48,521 bases of DNA from Desulfarculales bacterium UBA702 (GTDB lineage: Bacteria > Desulfobacterota > Syntrophobacteria > Syntrophobacterales > Syntrophobacteraceae), in contig DBMI01000024.1 in NCBI GenBank assembly GCA_002298165.1, forward strand, positions 55,101 through 103,621, given 5' to 3'. Shown one piece after another: positions 16,954-25,293 of the stretch. The notes under the pieces were generated by a model. The model worked only from the letters and a program-made list of their open reading frames with translations, ran no database searches and had not been told where the DNA came from. Position 1 is the stretch's first letter. Each line of letters opens with the position of its first letter. Position numbers and translations under genes: made by a program.

Positions 16954-17772
16954 GTGGTTGGATCCAACGCAAAAAATGAAAACGGGCGGCCTAACGGGTC
17001 TATGTGGGTAACGTCCGGGACGATATGCGTTGTGCTGCTTTTTCTATTAATCGGACTAGCCTCGATAGGTTGCGAAAAGCACACCCGGTATCAGGTATTG
17101 AGCACAGTATTTGACGGAGTGCCCGACCCCGATGCGCCGCCGCCGGTAAAACCCGGAGAGGTCAAGCTGGCCAAGGCTGGAGTGAAGAGCGGCGCTGAAC
17201 TGTCCACCAAAACATATCGCCATCCGCCCGCGGAAGGAAGCGACGATTGCACTTTCTGCCACGGCAAGAACATGATGGTCCAACCTCCCAAGGACCTTTG
17301 CGTGAGGTGCCATACTCATGTTCAAAAGAACCTTAAATTCGTTCATCAGCCGACTGCAACATCGTGCTCCATCTGCCACGATCCTCATGATGGTCCATCG
17401 CAGTTTCTGCTCAGGAAATTACCCCCCGAGCTTTGCGTGAAGTGTCACGACAAGGGGGGTAAAAATAAACCTTGCTCCCGTGTCGAAGCAAAGGATGCGG
17501 ATTGTCTTTCATGTCACGAACCTCATGGAGGTAGCGACAAATTCTATCTCGTGAAAAAAGAAGTGACTCAGGAACAGCCAAAAACCGAGGGTGGCGCGGA
17601 GCAGCCCAAAACCGACACAATCCAGGATGAGCCAAAGAAAGAAAATGTCCTCGAACAACCAAAGAACGCTGCCCCCGAACAGGTAAAGGAAGAGAATAGC
17701 CAGGGACAGCCGAAGAACGGAAGCGGTCAAGAAGGAAATAATCAGGCGCAGCCCAAATCTGAAGGCGGATAA
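16954..17772 (+). CDS. Five-haem c-type cytochrome lipoprotein with Q/K/E-rich repeat tail
   Basis: The first part has a hydrophobic signal ending in ASIGC, a lipobox whose cysteine would be lipid-modified. Five CxxCH motifs follow (CTFCH, CVRCH, CSICH, CVKCH, CLSCH) with HDPHDGPS and HEPHGGSD after motifs three and five, the doubled-CXXCH style. The last 75 residues are hydrophilic, near-repeats of QPK with E, Q, N and G, like a flexible tether. The GTG at 16954 with AAAGG upstream gives 272 residues; an ATG at 17002 is an equally good start and puts the signal at the N terminus. It is the first gene of a three-gene operon, with 2 bp to the NHL lipoprotein gene. Confidence 0.85.
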   Translation: MVGSNAKNENGRPNGSMWVTSGTICVVLLFLLIGLASIGCEKHTRYQVLSTVFDGVPDPDAPPPVKPGEVKLAKAGVKSGAELSTKTYRHPPAEGSDDCTFCHGKNMMVQPPKDLCVRCHTHVQKNLKFVHQPTATSCSICHDPHDGPSQFLLRKLPPELCVKCHDKGGKNKPCSRVEAKDADCLSCHEPHGGSDKFYLVKKEVTQEQPKTEGGAEQPKTDTIQDEPKKENVLEQPKNAAPEQVKEENSQGQPKNGSGQEGNNQAQPKSEGG

Positions 17773-17774
17773 GC

Positions 17775-18812
17775 ATGTTTAGAACGCGAATGTCCACTTT
17801 TCTGCTGATCTCACTTTTTTTTATTTTAGCCGGATGCGGTAATACACCGCCCAAGACCGAGCCGGCCTCAACTGTTTCCCTGGTATGGCCCTCTCCTCCG
17901 GAAAAACCCCGTATCGAATATCTCTACTCGGTCTCCGGACCCGAAGACATCGGCGTAAAGCGCTCTTTTGTCCAAAAAGTATGGAGCGTCATCACGGGTA
18001 ATGATGACGCCCAACGGCTGGTCAGGCCATACGGAGCATGTTCCGGCCCTGACGGGATGCTTTGCGTCGCCGATCCTGGGACAAGGTCAGTCCACATCTT
18101 CCACGCGAAAGAGGGCTCCTACAGGCAGATACAAAAAGCAGGCAAAGAGTATTTGAACTCCCCTATAGGCATAGCGATGGACGGGACCGGCCTGCTCTAC
18201 GTATCGGATTCCGTGCTCAAGAAGATTTTTGTCTACGACAAAAACGATAAGCTGGTCGCGGAGATTGGCGGAGGCGACCGGTTCGCGCGCCCGACCGGAC
18301 TCGCTATAGACACCAATTTGAAGAGGCTTTACGTAACCGACACTTTGAACCATTCAGTCATGGTAATGGATCTGAAAGGCAATTTAATTACCCAACTTGG
18401 AAAACTCGGCGATGAGGACGGAGACTTCAATTATCCAACAGCAGTAACGACTGATGGAAATGGTAATATTTATGTAAATGACTCAATGAATTTCCGTATT
18501 CAAGTTTTTGACTCAAATGGCCGATTTATTAGTAAATTTGGTAAACATGGCGATGGGATGGGGGAATTCTCGAATCCCAAGGGTGTAGGAATAGATACCG
18601 AGGGGCACATCTACGTTGCGGATGCCATATTCGACTCTATCCAGATATTCAGCGATAAGGGGGAACTTCTCCTCTTCTTTGGCCAGGCCGGCCATGAACC
18701 CGGAGAATTCTGGATCCCCACATCCGTTTTTATCGATCCGTCGAACAAGATCTTTGTTTGTGATTCGTATACGCAAAGGGTCCAGGTCTTCCGGTTCCTT
18801 GGAGGTGAGTAG
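17775..18812 (+). CDS. NHL-repeat beta-propeller lipoprotein
   Basis: The 345-residue protein has a lipoprotein signal (FLLISLFFILAGC, cysteine near residue 21) and then about six NHL-type repeats, visible as recurring units such as GIAMDGTGLLYVSDS, GLAIDTNLKRLYVTDT and GVGIDTEGHIYVADA, followed by QVF or QIF. These form a beta-propeller that usually mediates binding rather than catalysis. It sits between a 5-haem lipoprotein and an 11-haem cytochrome with 2-3 bp spacings, so it probably helps assemble or localise the cytochromes. Bases about 18425-18545 are markedly richer in A+T than the rest of the gene. A paralogue is at 25294-26508. Confidence 0.88.
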   Translation: MFRTRMSTFLLISLFFILAGCGNTPPKTEPASTVSLVWPSPPEKPRIEYLYSVSGPEDIGVKRSFVQKVWSVITGNDDAQRLVRPYGACSGPDGMLCVADPGTRSVHIFHAKEGSYRQIQKAGKEYLNSPIGIAMDGTGLLYVSDSVLKKIFVYDKNDKLVAEIGGGDRFARPTGLAIDTNLKRLYVTDTLNHSVMVMDLKGNLITQLGKLGDEDGDFNYPTAVTTDGNGNIYVNDSMNFRIQVFDSNGRFISKFGKHGDGMGEFSNPKGVGIDTEGHIYVADAIFDSIQIFSDKGELLLFFGQAGHEPGEFWIPTSVFIDPSNKIFVCDSYTQRVQVFRFLGGE

Positions 18813-18815
18813 CTA

Positions 18816-20495
18816 ATGCGAAAAATAGTTATCGTTGGAGCTATCGCACTGGCAATCCTCGGCATGGGTGCTTCAGCCCAGGCAGCAAGCAGCATCTTAA
18901 CCACCAAACATAACCTTGCATCCTCCGGCCCTGGAACCATCAAGGCCACAGTCGAAAAGCCCATCTGCGAATTCTGCCACGCCCCGCACCGACCGGGTCA
19001 GTCCGCACCCCGGTGGAACAGGGAGTTATCCGAGGTCGTCTACACAACCTACCACAGCTCGACCTTAAAGGCGGCGGTCGGACAGCCCAACGGGGCCTCC
19101 AAGCTTTGCCTCTCGTGTCATGACGGGACGATTGCTCTGGGTAAACTCAAGAGCGAGAAAAACATAGTCCCATTTACCAGTGCTACGATGCCCCCGGGCA
19201 AGACCAGGCTTGGAGTCGATCTGTCGGACGATCATCCCGTTTCTTTCACCTACGATCAAAACCTTGCAGCCCGAAACGGGCAATTGGAATTTCCTCCGCT
19301 GAGAAAACCTGTCAAATTGGACAAATTCGGACAGGTTCAATGCACCTCCTGCCATGATCCCCATGACAATACTTACGGGAAATTCCTGGTAATGGATAAT
19401 ACAGCGTCCGCGCTGTGCGTGATCTGCCACAGGGTGAGGGGATGGCAGCTAACGGCCCATAGAAATTCGAACGCTTCATGGAACGGCGGCAACCCGAACC
19501 CATGGTTTCATAGTAACAACAAAACAGTTTCATCAAACGGATGCGAGAATTGCCACAATCCACACACCGCGGGTGGAAGAGAGTGGTTGCTCAACTACAA
19601 CGCCGAGGAGGACAACTGTTATCCCTGCCATAACGGGAACGTTGCCTCGAAGAATATCAGAAAGGAATTCGAAAAACCTTACAGACACCCGATCGGGATC
19701 AGCAGAGGGATTCATAAGCCAAACGAAGACCCGCTATGGACCTCCCGCCATGTCGAATGCGATGACTGCCACAATCCCCACGTGTCCAATTCGATGCCGG
19801 CAGATCCGCCTCGAGCCCCCGGCAGTCTTGCCGAACTGTCTGGAGTAACCTCGGCTGGATCACCCATCAGGCCTCTTCAGTTTGAGTACGAGCTTTGCTA
19901 TCGTTGTCATGCCGACAACGCCGGCACGAAGGCGCCAACAGTTGTTCGCTGGGTTTTCGAGAAGAACCTGCGCCAATTGTTCAAACCTTCGAATGCCTCT
20001 TATCATCCAATCGAGGCTCCAGGCAAAAACCCCAACGTGCCAAGCCTTCTCGTACCGTACACTACTTCGAGCCTCCTCTATTGCACTTCTTGTCATAACA
20101 ATGATTCGGGGACCAGAGCGGGTGGAAACGGTCCCAATGGACCTCATGGATCAACATGGAGGCCGCTCCTGGAAAAGCAGGTCGCCACCATGGATCTGAC
20201 GATGGAAAGTCCGCAGGTTTATGCCCTTTGCTATAAGTGCCACAACAGAAACAATATTCTTGCAGACCAGAGCTTTTCCAAGCACAAAAAACATATTGTG
20301 GACTTCCAAGCCCCCTGCACTGCTTGTCACGATCCGCACGGAGTTGTATCAGCCAGTCATTTGATTAATTTTGATAAAACAATAGTTTTCCCGGATGAGA
20401 AGGGGAATCTAAGGTATGAAGCGAGGGGGCGTTTCGCCGGGGCTTGTTATCTCAAATGCCACAACGCGAGCCACAGCCCGAGGGCATATCCCTGA
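18816..20495 (+). CDS. Periplasmic or secreted 11-haem (possibly 12-haem) c-type cytochrome
   Basis: The 559-residue product has a Sec signal (MRKIVIVGAIALAILGMGASAQA) and 11 CxxCH motifs (CEFCH, CLSCH, CTSCH, CVICH, CENCH, CYPCH, CDDCH, CYRCH, CTSCH, CYKCH, CTACH). A final CYLKCH (CX3CH) close to the C terminus may hold a further, atypical haem. The N-terminal 200 residues contain the module also present in four small cytochromes of this island: HAPH after the first haem, then SKLCLSCHDGT and SDDHPVSFTYD. There is no membrane helix beyond the signal. It is the last gene of the operon with the 5-haem and NHL lipoproteins (3-bp gap), so the three may act as one conduit module. Confidence 0.9.
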   Translation: MRKIVIVGAIALAILGMGASAQAASSILTTKHNLASSGPGTIKATVEKPICEFCHAPHRPGQSAPRWNRELSEVVYTTYHSSTLKAAVGQPNGASKLCLSCHDGTIALGKLKSEKNIVPFTSATMPPGKTRLGVDLSDDHPVSFTYDQNLAARNGQLEFPPLRKPVKLDKFGQVQCTSCHDPHDNTYGKFLVMDNTASALCVICHRVRGWQLTAHRNSNASWNGGNPNPWFHSNNKTVSSNGCENCHNPHTAGGREWLLNYNAEEDNCYPCHNGNVASKNIRKEFEKPYRHPIGISRGIHKPNEDPLWTSRHVECDDCHNPHVSNSMPADPPRAPGSLAELSGVTSAGSPIRPLQFEYELCYRCHADNAGTKAPTVVRWVFEKNLRQLFKPSNASYHPIEAPGKNPNVPSLLVPYTTSSLLYCTSCHNNDSGTRAGGNGPNGPHGSTWRPLLEKQVATMDLTMESPQVYALCYKCHNRNNILADQSFSKHKKHIVDFQAPCTACHDPHGVVSASHLINFDKTIVFPDEKGNLRYEARGRFAGACYLKCHNASHSPRAYP

Positions 20496-20553
20496 GGGAG
20501 AGCTTTATACCCTATGGCCACATAAGACTATTCTATTTCAAGGTTATACTCTA

Positions 20554-20587
20554 ATGGCCTGAGGGCAGCCATGCTCCCTCAGGCCAT
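20554..20587. terminator. Perfect 12-bp hairpin between convergent operons
   Basis: ATGGCCTGAGGG (20554-20565) and CCCTCAGGCCAT (20576-20587) are perfect inverted repeats around a 10-nt loop. It lies between two convergent operons, where a shared terminator is expected. There is no T run on either side, so termination is uncertain. Confidence 0.5.
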
Positions 20588-20686
20588 CGTCGCTTTGCGG
20601 TCACGTATGGCACTATGGTTGCGGCTTCGGCCATTGGCCCCGCAGGGCCAAGCGGGCGGCCGAAACTCCGGTGTGAAGGGTAATTT

Positions 20687-21277
20687 CTAGAGCAGTGCTT
20701 TAGCCGGTTCGGTTACTTCCGCGTTTGGAACACTTGGTTCCTGGAGAGACGAAGACTCCATTAGCTTTGCGTGAATCGCTCTGATCTCACCGATATCGAC
20801 GGCATCCAAATCGGACGTTTCCAGAAATTTGTCGATCAGACGCGTCCTCTCTTTTGACTCCTCATCCATTTTTTCTATCAGTGAATTCACACTTTCAATC
20901 AATCCCGAGAACAGCCATCCCCCTCTTATTCTAAAGCGAAAGGAATAGTCGCCTCCAGCCAGGCGATCCAAAGCCCGAGTCAATGAGCTGAAGAAGAACT
21001 CGAGATAAAGATGTGCCGAAGCTATAAGGACGATGCCAATGAAAGCGATTATGGCTGCAATCATGAGATTGGTTTGCATTATCGCCCGGTAAAACAACTC
21101 GCCTGTCGAACTAACCGATAGGTGAGAAGAAAAAATAGCCCTTTCAACAATATCCATTGAAGAGAGATAGATCAGATACACCGCGATGAGAATGCCTGCC
21201 GCAAGAACCGCGGCATAAGAGAGAATGAATTTCAGGTGGAAATTTCCGCGAATAAAGAATTTTTGGCGCCTTTTCAT
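20687..21277 (-). CDS. Two-helix HAMP-domain membrane protein without output domain
   Basis: The 196-residue protein has a membrane helix near residues 15-36, a short extracytoplasmic part, a second helix near 72-92 (IAAIIAFIGIVLIAS) and a HAMP-like segment (LTRALDRLAGGDYSFRFRIRGGW...LIESVNSLIEKM). It then ends in a coiled, charged tail. No kinase, methyl-accepting or cyclase domain follows. The gene starts 6 bp after the 7-haem cytochrome gene, with AGGAAA as the ribosome site. A similar protein is encoded just before that cytochrome gene. Such lone HAMP proteins might link membrane and cytochrome or relay a signal to another protein; the role is unknown. Confidence 0.75.
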   Translation of the reverse strand: MKRRQKFFIRGNFHLKFILSYAAVLAAGILIAVYLIYLSSMDIVERAIFSSHLSVSSTGELFYRAIMQTNLMIAAIIAFIGIVLIASAHLYLEFFFSSLTRALDRLAGGDYSFRFRIRGGWLFSGLIESVNSLIEKMDEESKERTRLIDKFLETSDLDAVDIGEIRAIHAKLMESSSLQEPSVPNAEVTEPAKALL

Positions 21278-21283
21278 TCCTGA

Positions 21284-22105
21284 TTATTTCCTGTGGCAAG
21301 ATAAACACAAAGCAGCTCGGGAATTGTCCTTCACTAGAAGTTTTTTGTTTTTTTCATACGGATTGTGGCAGGTTAGACATCCGATTTTACCTTGAAATAA
21401 AGCAACCTCTTCGGGCAGGGCTTGGGCAGGTTCAAAGCCGGCCTTCATTCCCGGCTTGGGGTAATCTACCCCGACTGGGTGGCTGGAACCACTGCCGTGC
21501 TGAAAACTTCCCGAATTCATGGAAACGCTTGTAGCCTGCGAAACGCTGCCATCATGGCAGCTTAAACACTCAATCGAATTTTGATCGAGCAGTTGGCCGC
21601 CGCCGCTCGTTTGAATGAATTTACCGGGCGTATGGGCATAATTAACCACACCGGCGTGCCACTTGGCCCCAAGTGCATCGTTGCTGTGGCACATTATGCA
21701 AAACGCCCGCCCGTTCGCGTGGCCTCGTAGAAGGCCTTTAAGTTCGGTGTTGCCCCATGAGGAAGTGTTCCTTTCCTTGTGCACTTGATGACAAGTGAGG
21801 CAGGTTATTCTACCCTGTTTGTCCAGAAATTTGGACAAGGGCATGGGGCCTTTTGGGGCAACATCAACGGGATGGGAGGTACGCTGGTTTATTTTATGGC
21901 ATTGAAGGCACAGTTGCTCGGGCTCACCATTTAGCACGATTCGACTGAAGTCGGTTCCGCGCTTTGGAATACTGGAGTGACAAAGCCGGCACTTGCCTTC
22001 GAAATCGTGCTTTGCGCCTACCGCCGAAATGTTTCCGATTGGGTCAACAAGCGCGAAACACAGGACAAGAAGCCATATATGGGGAAGCCGATTAATAACT
22101 CGCAA
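21284..22105 (-). CDS. Seven-haem c-type cytochrome
   Basis: The 273-residue protein has an uncleaved or cleavable N-terminal hydrophobic segment (IWLLVLCFALVDPIGNISA) and seven CxxCH motifs (CRLCH, CLQCH, CLTCH, CIMCH, CLSCH, CLTCH, CLSCH), several in doubled-CXXCH spacing with SHPV between. The start must be TTG at 22105, because an in-frame stop lies two codons upstream; GAGGG at a good distance supports it. It is flanked on both sides by HAMP-only membrane proteins (19-bp and 6-bp gaps), implying one transcript. The likely site is the periplasm, as an electron carrier between inner-membrane donor and outer-membrane barrel. The partner assignment is inferred. Confidence 0.88.
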   Translation of the reverse strand: MRVINRLPHIWLLVLCFALVDPIGNISAVGAKHDFEGKCRLCHSSIPKRGTDFSRIVLNGEPEQLCLQCHKINQRTSHPVDVAPKGPMPLSKFLDKQGRITCLTCHQVHKERNTSSWGNTELKGLLRGHANGRAFCIMCHSNDALGAKWHAGVVNYAHTPGKFIQTSGGGQLLDQNSIECLSCHDGSVSQATSVSMNSGSFQHGSGSSHPVGVDYPKPGMKAGFEPAQALPEEVALFQGKIGCLTCHNPYEKNKKLLVKDNSRAALCLSCHRK

Positions 22106-22124
22106 GCGTCATCCCTCAACTGTT

Positions 22125-22676
22125 TCAATTTCCTTTAATGCTCCGATAAACCTTTTGCAACTCGTGGACCTTGATCCTTGCCCCGGAAGGCGAGGAATCA
22201 ATTTCTTCAAGGAGGCGCGATGCCGTTTCAAGATGGGTCCGCAACCGCTCGCTTCGCCGATGCCGACTGACTTGAACATTCCTGAGGGCCTGCGCCAAAG
22301 CATGTAGCTGGTCACCCCCGCGGAATGAAATTTCAGGCATTGGTACGTTGCTCCCGATCAATCTAAGAAATTTTTCAAAACGGACAATGGGGCCTGCAAT
22401 GGAGTGAGCCCAAAGCAGGGACAGTAAAAATAGAATGAGGGTTAGTATATTTGCCTGAACTATTCCTCCGACTAAAAGAATGAGCGGGAGTCTATCCTTG
22501 AGAGCATTGAGGGTCACAATACCTTCGAGGTAATTTTCTCCCAGCCGCCAGTTTAGCAGAATAAAGAGGGTCAAGCTCAGGAGGGCAAACCCGAGAAAGG
22601 CTACACCCAAGAAAGCTGCTACCAGCGACAGAGTATATTTGGGCTCGACGAAAGCCTGCTTCTTCTCCTTAACCAT
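22125..22676 (-). CDS. Two-helix HAMP-domain membrane protein without output domain
   Basis: The 183-residue protein has a first helix near residues 18-42 (LVAAFLGVAFLGFALLSLTLF) and a second near 66-90 (LVGGIVQANILTLILFLLSLLW). It then has a HAMP-like region (AGPIVRFEKFLRLIG...GGDQLHALAQALRNV) and a charged coiled end. AAGGAAG lies before the ATG. No output domain is present, as in its neighbour at 20687-21277; the pair flanks a 7-haem cytochrome gene. Whether the two form a heterodimer is not known. It follows the outer-membrane barrel gene in the same direction after about 190 bp. Confidence 0.75.
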   Translation of the reverse strand: MVKEKKQAFVEPKYTLSLVAAFLGVAFLGFALLSLTLFILLNWRLGENYLEGIVTLNALKDRLPLILLVGGIVQANILTLILFLLSLLWAHSIAGPIVRFEKFLRLIGSNVPMPEISFRGGDQLHALAQALRNVQVSRHRRSERLRTHLETASRLLEEIDSSPSGARIKVHELQKVYRSIKGN

Positions 22677-22868
22677 CGCACTCTTCCTTTAAATCGGCTG
22701 TTCGCCGTATCGCGATAAGGTAAAATTTCCCTAATTGGGTTGGATCATCTGCCTGCTCGAATGTAAATCCATTGGCTTTGAGTCGATTGAGCAACTGGAA
22801 AGCGGCTCAATGATATTACCGAGGTTTTAAAGGTATGCCTTGATCCGGGGCAACTCTCTTCTTCTCCG

Positions 22869-24899
22869 TCAAAAAATATTGAAGTGTCGAATCAAGCTCA
22901 ATTTTATCAGCAGTTCATCCCGGTCCGTTTGCCGCTCTGAGCGCGTTAGATAATCCGCGCTAAGCTTCAAGTCAATGGTCCGGTAGTGGCTGCGAAGCTC
23001 GCCTCTGAATCTCCAGAGTTGGGTGTCCATGTCCGTCCCCTTCTCCGTTTGCCTTCCACCTGATAGCGCAAGATCTATCAGGGTGTTAAACCGATAGATG
23101 TAGTAAATCTCGGAAATGAAATAATCTACATTCCTCTGATCCAGTTTATAATCGGTCCAGCTCTGGGAAGCAGTGAGATAAATATGGGACCGTTCAGTGG
23201 GGGCGATGTCAAAGCTCCCGCGAAGCCTGAGCGAAGTGAAAGGGGCGAGTTCCGAGTTATCGTCTTCGTATTCAGTGGTAAAACTGAACCAGCGCCATCT
23301 CGTTTCAGCACCGTAGAGGTTTCTCAAAGTGGTTGCAAGCTGGCTTGTAGTGGTGGCATCGACTGTTTCGGCTACAGAGCCCATCGGGATTTGCTCGATG
23401 CTTTGATACATGTAGTACAGAGAAAACAGCCTTCTAAAATCATATCTAAGGTTAAACTGGTTACCCAGAGTGTCGAAATTTAGATTGCGGGGAGACGAAT
23501 ACTGGTAGTCAACAACTACTGTCGTTCCGTTCGGCAGGGCCGACAGACGTATAATTTCGGTTTGGACCCCCGACTGCTGGAGCAGGTAGTCGAAGCCTTC
23601 CCTCAGGATTACCCCACTGGTGTCCCTTACCACCACCGAACTAGTAACCACGCCTGTGTTGGCGAGAAAGTGCCTCATCGGATCAGTGAGAGTGATGCGC
23701 TCGCCCAGCACAGTTATGATTCCCGTGGAAGCTTCTCTTTCCGTGTGCCTGTAAAGAAAATTGTATCCGGCGCTGAATAATCCTCCAGGGACCTTCTTGG
23801 TGTAATTCGTCGAGAATCTGGGACCGAAATAACTCTCTTTAAACTCGGTAGCATCAGTCTGGCTGACCTCGGCCGCCAACTCGGTCTCGAGGCTTTCATA
23901 GAGCCTGTGGCGAACACCGATATTGCCTGAGTTGACGAGGGTCGCAAAATCTCCCGAAGTAAATCGAGAGAGATTGTATCCATAAAAAGTTGTAATGGCC
24001 CTGCTATGATCATAGTGATAATTTTCGCCTACCTGAAGCGAAGTATTATCGATACCACTGGATGAGCTTCCGGCAAGATTGGTTGTCTCGAGCGCCGAAA
24101 TTATGGAGCTGCCGTGAAGCTTGCCGCGGTCCAGTATCGAGGTGATATTCGCGTTATGAGAAGTAATCTCCTGTGTTGTCGGGGTGCTCTCTACCAGGTC
24201 CCTGTACTCGTACTTGAAGTCCGTGTTTAGAAAATTCTTATACTTATTGGTGGCCCTCCATTCAGCACCTTGTTCCGTCCGGTCTCTCCTGAAGTCGATT
24301 GAATCTTCTTTAGTGTTGTCATAACGCAGAAGGAGGGTCATCGGCAAAAATTTGTTCTTGTAACGGAGCATGCCTCCGTAGCTGCTGGTATCGATAGTGA
24401 GGATGTCATAAAACTGGCTGCTGACGGGCATCGTGTATTTAGTGGCAAAAAGAGTTCCGCTGATGGCCTTCTCCTTGAGCAGAGTTGCGTTCGCGCTATA
24501 CTCGCTCAAGAAGCTGGCATTATTGGAGCTGCCGGTTGTTCCGCTGAAGAAATTCTCTTGTATGCCCAGAGATGACTCGGAGTGATACTCGGCCAGGTTG
24601 GGATGATAGAAGTAGCCATCTGAAGTGAGGTTCAGACGTTCTTCGAAGGTGTTTCTGTCGGTCACAAATTGGGACCCTCCACCCCCTTCGTTGTTTCTTT
24701 CCTTTTCATATCTAAACTCGAGACCGCCTTCAAGGTGACGCATGCCGAGCCACTTGACTTCATCCTCCGGCTGAGTGACGGCCAGGCGTGCGGCAAAAAG
24801 GAAATCCCGCGATCCGGACAAGATAGACACGGCAAGCAACAGGAAAAGAAGAACGAATGCTTTGTGAAAACTTCCGCCTTTCCCGTGTCCTCTTTTCAT
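22869..24899 (-). CDS. Predicted outer-membrane beta-barrel, possible cytochrome-associated porin
   Basis: The protein of about 676 residues has a signal peptide (HKAFVLLFLLLAVSILSG) and many alternating amphipathic strands rich in Y, R, T and S. It ends in phenylalanine (LSLIRHFNIF), as outer-membrane barrels do. Around residues 410-480 there is a small Ig-like or loop-like insert (VVVRDTSGVILREGFDY...VVVDYQY). It lacks CxxCH. Lying in a cytochrome island next to HAMP proteins and a 7-haem cytochrome, it may be the porin of a porin-cytochrome conduit such as MtrB or OmbB, but I cannot show sequence similarity to these. The ATG at 24899 is preferred; a GTG at 24935 would extend it by 12 residues without a ribosome site. 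Confidence 0.78.
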   Translation of the reverse strand: MKRGHGKGGSFHKAFVLLFLLLAVSILSGSRDFLFAARLAVTQPEDEVKWLGMRHLEGGLEFRYEKERNNEGGGGSQFVTDRNTFEERLNLTSDGYFYHPNLAEYHSESSLGIQENFFSGTTGSSNNASFLSEYSANATLLKEKAISGTLFATKYTMPVSSQFYDILTIDTSSYGGMLRYKNKFLPMTLLLRYDNTKEDSIDFRRDRTEQGAEWRATNKYKNFLNTDFKYEYRDLVESTPTTQEITSHNANITSILDRGKLHGSSIISALETTNLAGSSSSGIDNTSLQVGENYHYDHSRAITTFYGYNLSRFTSGDFATLVNSGNIGVRHRLYESLETELAAEVSQTDATEFKESYFGPRFSTNYTKKVPGGLFSAGYNFLYRHTEREASTGIITVLGERITLTDPMRHFLANTGVVTSSVVVRDTSGVILREGFDYLLQQSGVQTEIIRLSALPNGTTVVVDYQYSSPRNLNFDTLGNQFNLRYDFRRLFSLYYMYQSIEQIPMGSVAETVDATTTSQLATTLRNLYGAETRWRWFSFTTEYEDDNSELAPFTSLRLRGSFDIAPTERSHIYLTASQSWTDYKLDQRNVDYFISEIYYIYRFNTLIDLALSGGRQTEKGTDMDTQLWRFRGELRSHYRTIDLKLSADYLTRSERQTDRDELLIKLSLIRHFNIF

Positions 24900-25293
24900 T
24901 TCGGTTGTCACCTGGCAGTGTTTTTCGGATTCCACCTATTTCAACCAAATATCGACGGAAAATGATATATCTCAGAGCATGAGAGCCAAAGCAAGGACAA
25001 AGTGCTGTGGTGCCGATAATGAGTCTCGAATCCAGCAAAACGGGATAGCCTGTACAAACACCAACCGGCACTCATAAACGCAAACTCCCCCATGCCACTT
25101 AGCCCTGATCGGGCGCGGACCAATGAGGGGTTTGTTTTTTGAGCGCCGGTAGTCGATTCTTATCGACTATACAACTAAATCCCCATTTGGGGGAAGGAGA
25201 AAAAGAGCATTTACGCAGGGGGCTGAACCCCCTGCGTAAATTTAGCGCGTCTTTATCAGAACTTCAGATCGATGCTGTCAAGGAGCAACTCGC
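24900..25293. other. Intergenic region between barrel and NHL lipoprotein genes
   Basis: About 390 bp lie between two minus-strand genes. It holds the terminator of the NHL gene at 25209-25241 and presumably the promoter of the barrel gene nearer 24900-25100. I see no gene and no clear -24/-12 or -35/-10 pair. Confidence 0.5.
25209..25241 (-). terminator. Intrinsic terminator after the NHL lipoprotein gene
   Basis: ATTTACGCAGGGGG (25209-25222) and CCCCCTGCGTAAAT (25228-25241) form a perfect 14-bp stem with a 5-nt loop, about 50 bp after the stop codon on the minus strand. On that strand it is followed by GCTCTTTTTC. Confidence 0.85.
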
